Assembly: GCA_012744475.1 (NCBI GenBank)
Contig: JAAYBV010000039.1
Location: 1-64,000 of the forward strand
Direction of reading: 5' to 3'
Source: Phycisphaerae bacterium
GTDB lineage: Bacteria > Planctomycetota > Phycisphaerae > Sedimentisphaerales > Anaerobacaceae
Length of the DNA stretch: 64,000 bases
The notes under the pieces were generated by a model. It saw nothing but the letters and a program-made list of their open reading frames with translations, was not told the origin of the DNA and ran no database searches. Position numbers and translations under genes: made by a program. The stretch's first letter is position 1, and each line of letters starts with the position of its first letter. This document shows positions 16,724-25,584 of this stretch, piece after piece.

Positions 16724-17096
16724 GCGCGACAATCTCCGCGCGGAGCGTTTCGATCTCTTTGCGCAGTCTGGCGTTCTCGTCCATCACGGCCGCCATGACG
16801 CTCTCGACCCGCGAGGCGATGCCTGCTTCAAGGTCCTCCTGAAGAGCCTCGACCTTCTTCTGACAAGCCGCCAGTTGCTCCTGCCGCTGCTCGATCTCTC
16901 TGGCGTGCCGGGCCTGGACTTTCTCCATCTCCGCATCGCGAGCGGCCAGTTGTTTCCTGAGCTGCATGCTCTCGGCGGCGATGAGCCGGGCCTGCTTCAC
17001 CTCCGGTGTCGCCTCCTGCCGACAGCCCGATCCCAATCCCAGCAGCAGCCCAACAGCGACCACAACGGCCAACATCCTGTGTTCTATCGGTCTCAC
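16695..17096 (-). CDS. small coiled-coil lipoprotein
   Basis: 133 residues from a GTG start with GAGGG seven bases upstream; an ATG at 17075 is the alternative. The hydrophobic signal ends in LGSGC, a lipobox. The rest is almost entirely heptad-rich coiled coil (MQLRKQLAARDAEMEKVQARHAREIEQ..., RLRKEIETLRAEIVALKAQQ). It is probably a membrane-anchored envelope spacer or scaffold. Its 3' end overlaps the converging phosphoesterase gene by 29 bases. Not assignable to a named family. Confidence 0.7.
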   Translation of the reverse strand: MRPIEHRMLAVVVAVGLLLGLGSGCRQEATPEVKQARLIAAESMQLRKQLAARDAEMEKVQARHAREIEQRQEQLAACQKKVEALQEDLEAGIASRVESVMAAVMDENARLRKEIETLRAEIVALKAQQASQP

Positions 17097-17131
17097 GGCA
17101 ACAGCCCTCGTTCTCGCGTCTCTTGTCAGGC

Positions 17132-18007
17132 CTACTCAAACAGCGGCGCCAACTGCTCCTTGCGGGCGGCGTCGATCTGCTTCGGATCGGTCCAGACCGC
17201 CATCTCCAGGCTCTTACGGCACGCGCAGTCTTCGCAGACCAGCGGCGTCTCGACCGCCAGAACCGCCTCGATGAGCCGCAGGCAGTTGTCAGTGGCCGTC
17301 CGGAGGTTCGAGACGATCTCCTGGATCAGGGTCTGCTTGCCCTTGGATGGGTCGTGCGGCCGCCAGCAGTCGTAGTCGCTCACCAGCGCCACCAGCGCGT
17401 AGCACATCTGCGCCTCGCGTGCCAGCCTGGCCTCGGGCATGGCGGTCATGCCGATCAGATCGCCGCCCCAGGCGCGGTGCATCTTCGATTCGGCGCGGGT
17501 CGAGAACTGCGGCCCTTCCATGCACACATATGTTCCCTGAGAATGAACCCGGATCCCGGCCGGCTTGGCGATGCGCAGCAGGGCTTCGCGAAGCCGGTCA
17601 CACGTCGGATCGGCCATCTCGCAGTGCACGGCGCCGTAGCCGGAAAAGAACGTGCCCGTCCGCCGGAACGTCTTGTCGATGAACTGATCGACCACGACCA
17701 GGTCGCCCGGCGAGATCGAGTCGCGAAGCGAGCCGACCGCGCCGCTGGCGATCACGGCGTGGACGCCCAGTTGCTTGAGGGCAAAGATATTGGCCGCGTA
17801 CGGCACGTCGCTTGGCCCGAACTGGTGCCCCGGCCCGTGCCGGTTGATGAACGCGACACGCCGCTCGCCGAGCGTGCCGACCAGAACAGGCCCGCTGGGC
17901 GCACCGAACGGCGTCTGCACTTCGCGCTGCTCGGCACCGGCGAGCTTCGCCGCCAGGTCGTCACCGAGCCCGGTGCCTCCGATCACACCGACCAATTCCT
18001 TCGCCAT
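17132..18007 (-). CDS. mtnP: S-methyl-5'-thioadenosine phosphorylase
   Basis: 291 residues. Family signatures are the phosphate-site GVIGGTGLGD, NRHGPGHQFGPSDVPYAANIFALKQLGV, the GAVGSL loop, the base-binding YVCMEGPQFSTRAES, and GMTAMPEARLAREAQMCYALVALVSDYD. MtnP cleaves methylthioadenosine to adenine and methylthioribose-1-phosphate in methionine salvage. Start at 18007 follows AAGGAG. The close family member, purine nucleoside phosphorylase, is the only serious alternative; the SDYDCW ending favours the MTA enzyme. Confidence 0.92.
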   Translation of the reverse strand: MAKELVGVIGGTGLGDDLAAKLAGAEQREVQTPFGAPSGPVLVGTLGERRVAFINRHGPGHQFGPSDVPYAANIFALKQLGVHAVIASGAVGSLRDSISPGDLVVVDQFIDKTFRRTGTFFSGYGAVHCEMADPTCDRLREALLRIAKPAGIRVHSQGTYVCMEGPQFSTRAESKMHRAWGGDLIGMTAMPEARLAREAQMCYALVALVSDYDCWRPHDPSKGKQTLIQEIVSNLRTATDNCLRLIEAVLAVETPLVCEDCACRKSLEMAVWTDPKQIDAARKEQLAPLFE

Positions 18008-18011
18008 ATGC

Positions 18012-18040
18012 TTGTTCTCCTTTCCAGGTCGGGCTATGAT
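18012..18040 (+). promoter_or_regulatory. promoter of the TIGR04076 gene
   Basis: TTGTTC (18012-18017), a 17-base spacer, TATGAT (18035-18040), some 88 bases before the ATG at 18128. It overlaps the mtnP ribosome-binding region on the opposite strand. Confidence 0.5.
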
Positions 18041-18127
18041 AACCGGCGCGCGTGCCGATGTCATCCTCGAATGGCAGACGTGTGGCAGCCACCTGCAACG
18101 CGAGATTGGCCAAAGGAGCCTGGAAAT

Positions 18128-18415
18128 ATGGACTTACTGGTGACGGTCAAAGAGGTCAAGGGGCACTGCCCCGTGCACAAGGTGGGCGATTCCTTCACGC
18201 TGAAAGCTTGCTATCAACTGGTCAGCGAGATTCCCGTCTGCATGCACGGGCTGGCGTCGCTGATGCCGTGGTACAATGCCCTGCGCGTCTCCGAGCCGGC
18301 CGCCTGGGGCCTCGACGGCAAAGAGGACAAGACCAAAGCCTACGTCCAGTGCCCCGACGTCTGCCAGTACACCGGCGGCGGCACCGTCGTCTACGAAATC
18401 AGCAAGGTTCGCTGA
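18128..18415 (+). CDS. TIGR04076 family small protein
   Basis: 95 residues. The conserved layout of the family is visible: VTVKEVKGHCPVHKVGDSFTL, then a Cys-rich C-terminal half (CMHGLASLMPWYNALR, VQCPDVCQYTGGGTVVYEI). The four-Cys arrangement may bind a metal or form a redox site. Start has AGGAG nine bases upstream. The family is often annotated only as hypothetical. It converges with the MATE gene after a 19-base gap. Confidence 0.85.
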   Translation: MDLLVTVKEVKGHCPVHKVGDSFTLKACYQLVSEIPVCMHGLASLMPWYNALRVSEPAAWGLDGKEDKTKAYVQCPDVCQYTGGGTVVYEISKVR

Positions 18416-18434
18416 GTCCCCATGGACTGACGCC

Positions 18435-19889
18435 CTACAGGTCGCGGGGTTCGTGGAAATCGTGGTCGTGGTCGGTGGCGAGCAGCTCGGCCTGGGTGCG
18501 GACCATGCGGATCGTCCGCCATTTCCCGCCGCGGTAGCGTCCGTAGAACACAAACGAAAACGATAGGAACGACAGCACGACTCCCGTCCAGGCGACCTCC
18601 GGCGAGAGCCTCAGCACGTAGAGGATGACGATCAGGATTCCCAGCATCAGCCAGTGCAGCACTACCGAGACGCACATCGCCCAGACGGTGTCGCCTGCGC
18701 CGCGAAGGGTTCCGCTGAAGACCACGAGAGCCGCTTCGAGCATCACGTAGATCGATGCGATCCGAATCATCCGCACCGCGATCGGCGCCGCTTCGCGGAA
18801 GATGGCGTCGACCTGCTCCGGACGGAACACCGCGACCAGGTCTTTCGGGAAGCCGACGAAGAGAATGAGGATGATGAGCGAATAGAGCGATCCGCACTTG
18901 AGCCCGGACATGGCGGCGCGGTGGGCGATGTCGGGCTGGCCGGCGCCCATGTAGCGTCCGACGAGGCTCATGACGCCGATCTGGATGCCGACCAGCGGGA
19001 CGAACGAGACCATGTCCCAGTTGAACATGACCGTCACGGCGGTGGCCGTGGCCGGACTGTGGGCGTGGAACGCGACGATCATGGCGTTGAAGGCCATGAG
19101 GTTCAGAAACATTTCGACGCCAGCCGGATAGCCGAACCGCAGCAGCTTGGCCATGGCGTCCCGGTCGAACCGCAGCGAGTGCCACACACGGAACGTCTGA
19201 CGCGTCTGCCCGCTGAGATAGGCGGTCAGAAGAACCCCCAGCCCGAAGACACCCCCGATGACCGTGCCATAGGCAGCCCCGCGAACGCCCAGAGCGGGAG
19301 AACCCAGCTTGCCGTAGATCAGGATGTAGTTCATCCCGACGTTGACCAGCATCGCGGTTGCGGCGCTGACCATGACGATTCGCGTCCGCCCGATGCCCGA
19401 GAAGAAGCTGCTCAGGCAGTTGCGCAGCAGGCCGACCACGGCCGCATAGATCACGATGTCGAAGTATTCGATCTGCGGGGCGAGTTGCCCGGCGGAGATC
19501 CCCGTTCTCGCAAACACCACGTGGACCAGCGGGCGGGCCAGCAGGATCAGTGGATAAGCGGTCAGGGCGATCAGCATCGCCTGCGTGGTCGCCGTCGCGC
19601 AGCGGTCCTTGCGGCCGGCGCCGAGATACTGGGCCACCAGCGCCGTCGAGTAGCCCGTCAATCCGAGGAAGAACGTCATCAGCATGTAGCAGGTCAGCCC
19701 GCCGGCCATCGAGGCGTTCATCTGCTCCGGACCCAGCTTCGACAGGAAGAGGCGGTCGGTGAACATCATGACCGTATCGCAGGCGTGCGAGATCACCATC
19801 GGCAGCGCGATCGCCAGCAGCTCGTGCATCCCGCCGGCCGCCGCGGCCTGCGAGGGGGCCCTCCGTTCAAGTTCTTCAACCCGCGTCAT
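18435..19889 (-). CDS. MATE family efflux transporter
   Basis: 484 residues with 12 hydrophobic segments in two similar halves. The N-half has LLAIALPMVISHACDTVMMFTDRLFLSKLGPEQMNAS and the C-half LLRFGYPAGVEMFLNLMAFNAMIVAF, the duplicated MATE start. Inner-membrane drug or metabolite exporter driven by Na+ or H+. Substrate unknown. Near the N-terminus an Asp within the first helix (SHACDTVMMFTDR) is a candidate ion site. Confidence 0.92.
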   Translation of the reverse strand: MTRVEELERRAPSQAAAAGGMHELLAIALPMVISHACDTVMMFTDRLFLSKLGPEQMNASMAGGLTCYMLMTFFLGLTGYSTALVAQYLGAGRKDRCATATTQAMLIALTAYPLILLARPLVHVVFARTGISAGQLAPQIEYFDIVIYAAVVGLLRNCLSSFFSGIGRTRIVMVSAATAMLVNVGMNYILIYGKLGSPALGVRGAAYGTVIGGVFGLGVLLTAYLSGQTRQTFRVWHSLRFDRDAMAKLLRFGYPAGVEMFLNLMAFNAMIVAFHAHSPATATAVTVMFNWDMVSFVPLVGIQIGVMSLVGRYMGAGQPDIAHRAAMSGLKCGSLYSLIILILFVGFPKDLVAVFRPEQVDAIFREAAPIAVRMIRIASIYVMLEAALVVFSGTLRGAGDTVWAMCVSVVLHWLMLGILIVILYVLRLSPEVAWTGVVLSFLSFSFVFYGRYRGGKWRTIRMVRTQAELLATDHDHDFHEPRDL

Positions 19890-19940
19890 AACCCCTGCTC
19901 ACAGCCTTGCATCGCCTTGACCTGCCGATCCATAAAAGAA

Positions 19941-19971
19941 AAGCCCTTCGGTTCCAGTTCCGAAAGGCCTT
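19941..19971 (-). terminator. terminator of the 892-residue exported protein gene
   Basis: On the minus strand AAGGCCTTTCGG (19971-19960) pairs with CCGAAGGGCTT (19951-19941), one mismatch, 8-base loop, followed by TTCTTTTATG. Stem plus T-rich tract fits a Rho-independent terminator for the gene ending at 20165. Confidence 0.75.
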
Positions 19972-20164
19972 GGCATCGTTCTGACAAGTCCCGCCGGTGC
20001 ATCTTGCACACACCGCCCTTCCACGACGGGATTTCGTTCTCGTCTTGTTTCACAGCCCGCGTACTGTACACGACAGATCACTCGCGGTCAACAGCACCCT
20101 GCAGATCGGGCCGCACACCCGCAGCGGACATCGCAAGGCAAAGGCTATCTTCAGCAAGGGGGTC

Positions 20165-22843
20165 TCACCAGCGCAGTTGGATTTCGGATGGCCCGGACAG
20201 GGTGAGGGTCAGCAGCTTTTGCTCGCGGCTGAAATGCGTCGTGGTTTCGCCTGCGCCACCATCGGTCCGGCGGACCATCACGCCGGAAGGCTCGTTTGGG
20301 ACGCCGGAGACCAGAACGGTGAAAGCGGCGTCGCCCCAGCCAGCGACCTCGAAGCTCACCATGTCATCTGACTGCTGCAATGCCTCAATCTCGCACGGCG
20401 CGTGGATGAACCAGTTCCGCCCCTCTATCCTGCCGACGTTGTACAGCCGGCCCTGTCCATACAGCTCGGGCAGATGTGCCTGGACGGTGCCGGGATTGAT
20501 GGCGGGCCCGTCGCTGATCTGCGCCCTGAGGTGGAAGAAATCGGGCAACAGGCCCTGGCGCTTCTCGTCGCTCTGAGGCCATGTCATCTGGAGACCCGTT
20601 GCGGTGATGGCCTTGGCGAGCATCCGCCAGGGTCCGGACGAGTCATACTGAGCGAGTTGATGCAGCGCCGAACCGTATACGAGGCCGCACCACTGGACCG
20701 GCTGGCCAAACCAGATCGGCGCTTTCCAGTTCGTCGCGCCCAGCACCGCAATCGTCGCATAGGGACCCACCTCGCCCTTTGTCGGATTCGCCAGATAGAC
20801 AAACGGTACACCCGTCCAGGCCCAGTATCGAGCCTGTTCGAGATAGTCGGGCCTGCCCGAGAGAACGAAACCCAGCGTATAAGCTTTGACCATATAGGCG
20901 GAGGCGAGGATGTCCGGCGTGTGCAGAGGCACTTCCCAGGTCTGCGCCCCGCGCGGAACCGTGCCGGCATAGAGGTCCGTCTGCTTGTCCAGCAGCCCCA
21001 GACCCTGCTCGATGAGCGCCGAATCAGCCGACAGGGTCGCCGCTTCGAGGATCCACGCCACGTCGGCCGCCGCCAGACCGTTGGCGTGGTAGGTGAAGTG
21101 TCCCCTGGAATAGTCCACCTTGCCCGGCTGATAATGCTTGATCCCCTGCGCATCGAAATTCTTGAGCAAGGCGACGGCTTCAGACTGCCTGGACTGAACG
21201 TAGACCTCCACATCGCCCAGAACCAGCGCCGGCGTCGGGGTCCGCACATGGGAAACCGTACCCCAGTAGGGCTGTCCGGCCGGGCGCCTGCTCAGCGCCA
21301 GGTCCCGACCGTCGTTCAGCCGCGCAGCCAGATCGGCATCGCCGCAGTGACGTGCGAGCCAGTCCATGTACACCGGTGCGTCAGAGGCGGGCTGGGCCCC
21401 GAAGGCAGTCCCCCAGACTGCGTGGCGGAACAGGCCACCCTCGTTGATAGCCGAATCGAGCCAGCCATGTGAAAGCAACATCACGGCGGCGTCGAATCCG
21501 CCCTCGAACACGGGGACGGGCAGGAACCCTCGAACCTGAACATATTTCTCGACGGCAGGGATAATCGTCTGCCCTTCTCCGGCGATGATTATGGCGCGCG
21601 ACCGGACCGGCCGATCCGCGAGGAGTCGGAACGGCGTGTGCGCCGCCAGGTCGTTCTCGAAGCGAAGGTCCCCCACCGCCGGCGCGGTCAGCGCCATCAC
21701 GTGGGCGCCGCTGCCGTAGATCGTATCGGGCGAGTCGAAGACGGGCGCTGCCAGGTCGGACGGCTCCCAGATCAGTCCGATGTAGCGATCCTCGTGAGCG
21801 ACGGCCATCAGCGGAAACGTGATCTTGACGGGATCGGGCACGCGGCGGACGTGCTCGGGGGTCGTGATGTCGGCCTGGCTGCTGCTCGGTTCATCCTCAA
21901 GGTATTCCAGGCCCGCCAGAAGCCCCTGGGTCTTGCGAAGGCCGAAGGTGTCGAGTCCCGCAAACAGGGTCAGCCAAGGCAGATAGACCACTTCGCGGTC
22001 CTGATCGGTCGCGAATTCTGTGTCTACCACGAGCGTTCCAGGGACTCGTCCCGGCGAGACCCGCCTCGTCAGTCGCCATTGGCCGCCTGCGGGATCGGTC
22101 AGACTCGCAACGCATGTGAGAGCGCCTGATGTCACACTGCAGGAGAATCGGGAGGACGACAGATCGAGCCAGTGGGGCTGCCCATCGAGCATGATCCCGA
22201 CGATCTCCGACCCGTGCCCCGCCGCCATTTCGACACTACCGCATTCGATCAAGAAGTCGCCCCAGCGCGCGGGCGAATGCCTCAGAAGCAGGTCACCGGA
22301 CTGAACCACCGCCAGGTCGGCCCGGGCTGCATCGAGGCGTTGCGGCTTCTTCAGCGGCGGTTGAGCCACAGCGGCCAGAGACTCCACGCGGATGGAACGG
22401 ACCACGATCGAGCCCGGCCCTGTAGCCGGGTCGAGGCGAAATCGCGTGCCCGGTCCAAGCGGTTCACGGATCATCAGCGCGTAGTCATGCCATTGTCCAT
22501 CGTTAGCCACCATGAACCGGACAGAGCGGCTCGCCTCGAAATGCCGGCCGTAGAAGAGTTCCCCACCGGCGTCGGCGTCGGACTTCATCGTCACGGTGAC
22601 GCGCGTCATGGTCCCCCCGGGCAGGTCCACCGCTGGCCCTTCGATCCATGGATCGATCCCCGTCGAGACAAACGCCAGACCGTCGGAACTGGCGGTCAGG
22701 CCCGTAACAAAGCTGTTTCCGATCCAACCTCCAGTTCCCTGGGTGAAGTCCCACGTCACGATGGCGTCGGCCCACACCGAAGACGCAAGACACACCAGGA
22801 TCACTCCGATCGTACCTGCCGATATTCCGCTGCTGTTCTTCAT
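20165..22843 (-). CDS. large exported protein of unknown function, probably carbohydrate-active
   Basis: 892 residues. Start at 22843 follows GGAGG and gives a clean signal peptide (KNSSGISAGTIGVILVCLASSVWA). An N-terminal domain of ~170 residues (VTWDFTQGTGGWIGN..., FRLDPATGPGSIVVRSIRVES) looks like a carbohydrate-binding jelly roll. The middle resembles a galactose-mutarotase-like beta domain. The C-terminal half (HFTYHANGLAAADVAWILEAATL, LYAGTVPRGAQTWEVPLHTPDILASAYMVKAYTLGFVLSG) has the helical hairpins of an (alpha/alpha) barrel. This layout is common in glycoside hydrolases and lyases, but I cannot assign a family or catalytic residues. Confidence 0.75.
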   Translation of the reverse strand: MKNSSGISAGTIGVILVCLASSVWADAIVTWDFTQGTGGWIGNSFVTGLTASSDGLAFVSTGIDPWIEGPAVDLPGGTMTRVTVTMKSDADAGGELFYGRHFEASRSVRFMVANDGQWHDYALMIREPLGPGTRFRLDPATGPGSIVVRSIRVESLAAVAQPPLKKPQRLDAARADLAVVQSGDLLLRHSPARWGDFLIECGSVEMAAGHGSEIVGIMLDGQPHWLDLSSSRFSCSVTSGALTCVASLTDPAGGQWRLTRRVSPGRVPGTLVVDTEFATDQDREVVYLPWLTLFAGLDTFGLRKTQGLLAGLEYLEDEPSSSQADITTPEHVRRVPDPVKITFPLMAVAHEDRYIGLIWEPSDLAAPVFDSPDTIYGSGAHVMALTAPAVGDLRFENDLAAHTPFRLLADRPVRSRAIIIAGEGQTIIPAVEKYVQVRGFLPVPVFEGGFDAAVMLLSHGWLDSAINEGGLFRHAVWGTAFGAQPASDAPVYMDWLARHCGDADLAARLNDGRDLALSRRPAGQPYWGTVSHVRTPTPALVLGDVEVYVQSRQSEAVALLKNFDAQGIKHYQPGKVDYSRGHFTYHANGLAAADVAWILEAATLSADSALIEQGLGLLDKQTDLYAGTVPRGAQTWEVPLHTPDILASAYMVKAYTLGFVLSGRPDYLEQARYWAWTGVPFVYLANPTKGEVGPYATIAVLGATNWKAPIWFGQPVQWCGLVYGSALHQLAQYDSSGPWRMLAKAITATGLQMTWPQSDEKRQGLLPDFFHLRAQISDGPAINPGTVQAHLPELYGQGRLYNVGRIEGRNWFIHAPCEIEALQQSDDMVSFEVAGWGDAAFTVLVSGVPNEPSGVMVRRTDGGAGETTTHFSREQKLLTLTLSGPSEIQLRW

Positions 22844-22893
22844 AAACGACCTCCGATTCCTGTCCGTCGTGTCGAACTCTGATCCGCCCGTAG

Positions 22894-22899
22894 TATAAT
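22894..22899 (+). promoter_or_regulatory. TATAAT -10 box immediately before queG (leaderless start)
   Basis: A perfect TATAAT at 22894-22899 overlaps the first possible ATG (22898) and ends eight bases before the second ATG (22907). A weak -35 (GTCGAA) lies 17 bases upstream at 22871-22876. Transcription would begin at or next to 22907, which argues for the second ATG and a leaderless mRNA. Confidence 0.55.
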
Positions 22900-22906
22900 G
22901 GCGCCC

Positions 22907-23860
22907 ATGACCCTCGAACAGGAGATTAAGGATCGGGCGCTCCAACTCGGCTTCGATGCCGCGGGAATCACCGATGCGTCGCCGATCACCGACACAGACG
23001 TCGCACGGATTCAGACGTGGCTGCGGACCGGTCACGCCGGCCGGATGCAGTACATGCATCGCAACGTCGAGAAACGCATCCATCCGGCGGCCTTGCTTGA
23101 AGGGGCGCAGTCGGTAATCGTTGTGGCTCTGAACTACAAGCCGGACGGTTCATCCACGCCGCTGCAAGATCCTCCGCGAACAGGGGCCGTTGCCCAATAC
23201 GCCTGGTATGAAGATTATCACCAGTTCATGAAACCACTCTTGTTCGAACTGGCGGATTTCCTTCGCGCGCGGACGGACCGGAGACACCGATTCAAAGCCT
23301 GCGTGGACTCGGTCCCGCTGGCCGAACGGGCCTTGGCGGTCCGCGCAGGTCTGGGCTTTGTCGGAACCAATCACATGCTGATCCACCCAGCGCTCGGGCC
23401 TCAGGTCTTCCTGGGGGAACTGGTGACCACCGTCGAGCTTGAACCTGACCGGGCAAGACCCGGATCGTGCGCCGCCTGCGACCGCTGCGTTCGAGCCTGC
23501 CCCACCGGCGCACTTGGGGCGGAGGGCACGTTCGACGCCCGCAAATGCATCAGCTACCTGACCATCGAACACAAAGGAGACATCCCGCCAGAGTTGGCGG
23601 CAAAGATCGGTGACAGGGTCTTCGGCTGCGACGCCTGCGTCCTGGCATGTCCCCATCAGCACGCCGCACCACCTCGTGCGAACAGGAGACTCCGATTCCA
23701 TCCGGAGAACGTGCGACTGAACCTGGAGGAGTTGCTCGCGCTGAGTGCGGAATCGTTCGAGATCCGATTTGGCGATTCACCTGTCCAACGGGCCGGCCTC
23801 GACGCGCTTCAGCGCCACGCGCGCGTCTGTCTGAACAACGAGCGCCGCCGGGATATGTGA
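22907..23860 (+). CDS. queG: epoxyqueuosine reductase
   Basis: 317 residues. QueG removes the epoxide of epoxyqueuosine in tRNA, the last step of queuosine synthesis, with a cobalamin and two [4Fe-4S] clusters. Visible features: KPDGSS.../AQYAWYEDYH in the cobalamin domain, ACVDSVPLAERALAVRAGLGFVGTNH (the usual motif has WIGKN), and ferredoxin motifs CAACDRCVRACP (Cys188, 191, 194, 198) and GCDACVLACPHQ. The HEAT-like C-terminal extension found in longer homologues is absent. Start at 22907 rather than 22898 because a TATAAT box covers the earlier ATG and there is no Shine-Dalgarno site. Confidence 0.92.
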   Translation: MTLEQEIKDRALQLGFDAAGITDASPITDTDVARIQTWLRTGHAGRMQYMHRNVEKRIHPAALLEGAQSVIVVALNYKPDGSSTPLQDPPRTGAVAQYAWYEDYHQFMKPLLFELADFLRARTDRRHRFKACVDSVPLAERALAVRAGLGFVGTNHMLIHPALGPQVFLGELVTTVELEPDRARPGSCAACDRCVRACPTGALGAEGTFDARKCISYLTIEHKGDIPPELAAKIGDRVFGCDACVLACPHQHAAPPRANRRLRFHPENVRLNLEELLALSAESFEIRFGDSPVQRAGLDALQRHARVCLNNERRRDM

Positions 23861-23900
23861 CACCCTCCCCTGTGGCTCGATCCGCATCGCATCCCACCGC

Positions 23901-24947
23901 TCAGGGAGCGACGAACGCGTCTTTCTCGGAGCAGGGCCGTTCATAGCCGCGCATCTCGCAACCGTCGGTGATCTCCGCCGGCGTGAAAATATCGTCCTCG
24001 GAGAGACTGGTGTGCCGCTGCCGAAGGAATTGAATGCTGCCGTCACTGAACGCGACATTCTGTCCGCGTCCGCCGTGGTTTCGGCTGTTTGCCCTCAGGA
24101 ACTCTTCATCCACACGCAGCCGGAACTCCGCAGAATAGTCCGCCGGGAGCCTTTCGGCGAGGGGATTCTGGTCGGCCATGAGCACCCTGCGCGTCCCGGA
24201 GTTGGTCTCTCTCGATTGCGGACAACCGATTCGAATGCTGAAAGAGATGAAGCTGCGCTCGGGGAAGTCGCTGTAGTCTTCCACCTTCAGATTCTCGAAG
24301 GAAACCTGGCCGTCGACGGGCCTGGCCGGACAGAGGAACTTGTCCAGCGACACGTATCCCTCTCTGACAAGCTTATAACCGCGACGCGTGTTGGAGTAGT
24401 TCTCGGGCCCCTGATAGCTCACTTTCCACCATGGCGCGCCGGCGTCCATCGGCACGCTGGGAAACTGCCCGTCGTGGTCGCCGGCATACCTGACCATTCC
24501 CTCCTGAACCGCGCCCAGATTGGTCTGGCACCGGGATTGCCAATACTGCTGCCTGGCAAAACTCAGCGTCGGCAACAGGACCCCGACCGTCAGGACCAGG
24601 ACCGCCGCCACCGCGGCGATATCCCCCCAGTTCCTCCAGAAGGGAATCCGGATCGTCGAGAGGCCGATCTGTCCGACCGGGAGCAGCTCTTCGGCCCGGT
24701 CCGGCTGCAAGGCGGCTTGCGAAACCTCCTTCAGACGCAGAACCGTTCTGGCGGCCAGCTCCTCAGGACACGGCTCGACTTCCAGGGCGTCCAGTGGAGA
24801 TAGGACGCTTCGTAGCGTGTCGTAAAGGCCTACTGCTTCCTGAGACTGGGCCAACAACCTCTCGGCTTCCACCGTCTCGCTTTCGGATGTCAGACCCAGA
24901 GAGTAATCAAACAACAGTTCTCGATGCTGATCAGTGAACGACGTCAT
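23901..24947 (-). CDS. anti-sigma-like protein fused to a prepilin-like exported domain
   Basis: 348 residues. The N-terminal ~105 residues (FTDQHRELLFDYSLGLTSESETVEAERLLAQSQEAVGLYDTLR) look like a cytoplasmic anti-sigma helical region without zinc ligands. One membrane helix follows (IAAVAAVLVLTVGVLLPTLSFARQQ). The outer part copies the body of planctomycete prepilins: CQTNLGAVQEGMVRYAGDHDGQFP, a FLCPARP motif and a NHGGRGQNVAFSDG ending of the H-Xn-DG type. Start ATG overlaps the sigma factor stop (ATGA), so the pair is translationally coupled. The likely role is to hold the sigma factor until an envelope signal is sensed; this is inference. Confidence 0.75.
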   Translation of the reverse strand: MTSFTDQHRELLFDYSLGLTSESETVEAERLLAQSQEAVGLYDTLRSVLSPLDALEVEPCPEELAARTVLRLKEVSQAALQPDRAEELLPVGQIGLSTIRIPFWRNWGDIAAVAAVLVLTVGVLLPTLSFARQQYWQSRCQTNLGAVQEGMVRYAGDHDGQFPSVPMDAGAPWWKVSYQGPENYSNTRRGYKLVREGYVSLDKFLCPARPVDGQVSFENLKVEDYSDFPERSFISFSIRIGCPQSRETNSGTRRVLMADQNPLAERLPADYSAEFRLRVDEEFLRANSRNHGGRGQNVAFSDGSIQFLRQRHTSLSEDDIFTPAEITDGCEMRGYERPCSEKDAFVAP

Positions 24948-25555
24948 TTGACCTCTTGACTCCCTGCAAATGCTTTCCAATCTTTGGCAAACCGGGCTAT
25001 GGCCGCATGCAAGCGGCTCTTGACAGTCCCTATGGGTATACTGAGGGCGTCGGCCATTTGTTTGTACGAAAACCTCTGGAAATAGGCCATCAGCAGGATC
25101 TGACGGAGGTTCTCGGGCATGCTCCCGATAACCTCGTTGACGCGGGCCGCGGTTTCGTTCCTTTCCAGCTCATCGTAAGGGATGCTGTTATTGGACGATA
25201 GGGTGTTGAGCATCTCGTCGAACGACATATCCTGTTCGTCGGAGATGGCTCCGATGGGTACGGCGCTGGTCCGCTGGGCCTTGCGAAGGGCATCCTTGGC
25301 CTTGTTGGCCGCGATCGTGAACAGCCACGGCCTCAAGGGCCGTTCCGGATCGAAGCTCTCACGGCTGTTGAAAAGCTGGAGGAACGTCTCCTGAAAGACG
25401 TCTTCGACGAGGTCCATGCGATTGAGAAACTGCCGCAGAAACGCGTACAGGCTGTTTTTGTACCGGTTGACGATCTCGGCAAATGCGGCTTCGTCGCCCT
25501 CGATGTAGTGCAGGAGAAGCTCGGAATCCGTCAATTTCTCATGCTTTGGCTTCAT
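24944..25555 (-). CDS. ECF RNA polymerase sigma factor
   Basis: 203 residues. Region 2 is clear (DEAAFAEIVNRYKNSLYAFLRQFLNRMDLVEDVFQETFLQLF...RPWLFTIAANKAKDALR), and region 4 has the helix-turn-helix NLRQILLMAYFQRFSYKQMADALSIPIGTVKSRLHAAIARF. The SSNNSIPYDELE linker is typical of planctomycete ECFs. It should direct transcription of a small envelope regulon. It is preceded by AAGGAA, a short leader and a TATAAT box. Its stop overlaps the start of the anti-sigma-like gene. Confidence 0.93.
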   Translation of the reverse strand: MKPKHEKLTDSELLLHYIEGDEAAFAEIVNRYKNSLYAFLRQFLNRMDLVEDVFQETFLQLFNSRESFDPERPLRPWLFTIAANKAKDALRKAQRTSAVPIGAISDEQDMSFDEMLNTLSSNNSIPYDELERNETAARVNEVIGSMPENLRQILLMAYFQRFSYKQMADALSIPIGTVKSRLHAAIARFAKDWKAFAGSQEVK

Positions 25556-25578
25556 ACTTCCTTCCAGAATAGCATCTT

Positions 25579-25584
25579 ATTATA
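25579..25584 (-). promoter_or_regulatory. TATAAT -10 box before the ECF sigma gene
   Basis: Perfect -10 hexamer on the minus strand, about 24 bases before the ATG at 25555. No matching TTGACA at 17 bases, so it may need an activator or be the -10 of an extended element. Confidence 0.45.

Noticed and set aside
22898-22906. First ATG of queG as start codon
   Set aside because: It lies inside a perfect TATAAT box and adds only three residues without a ribosome site.
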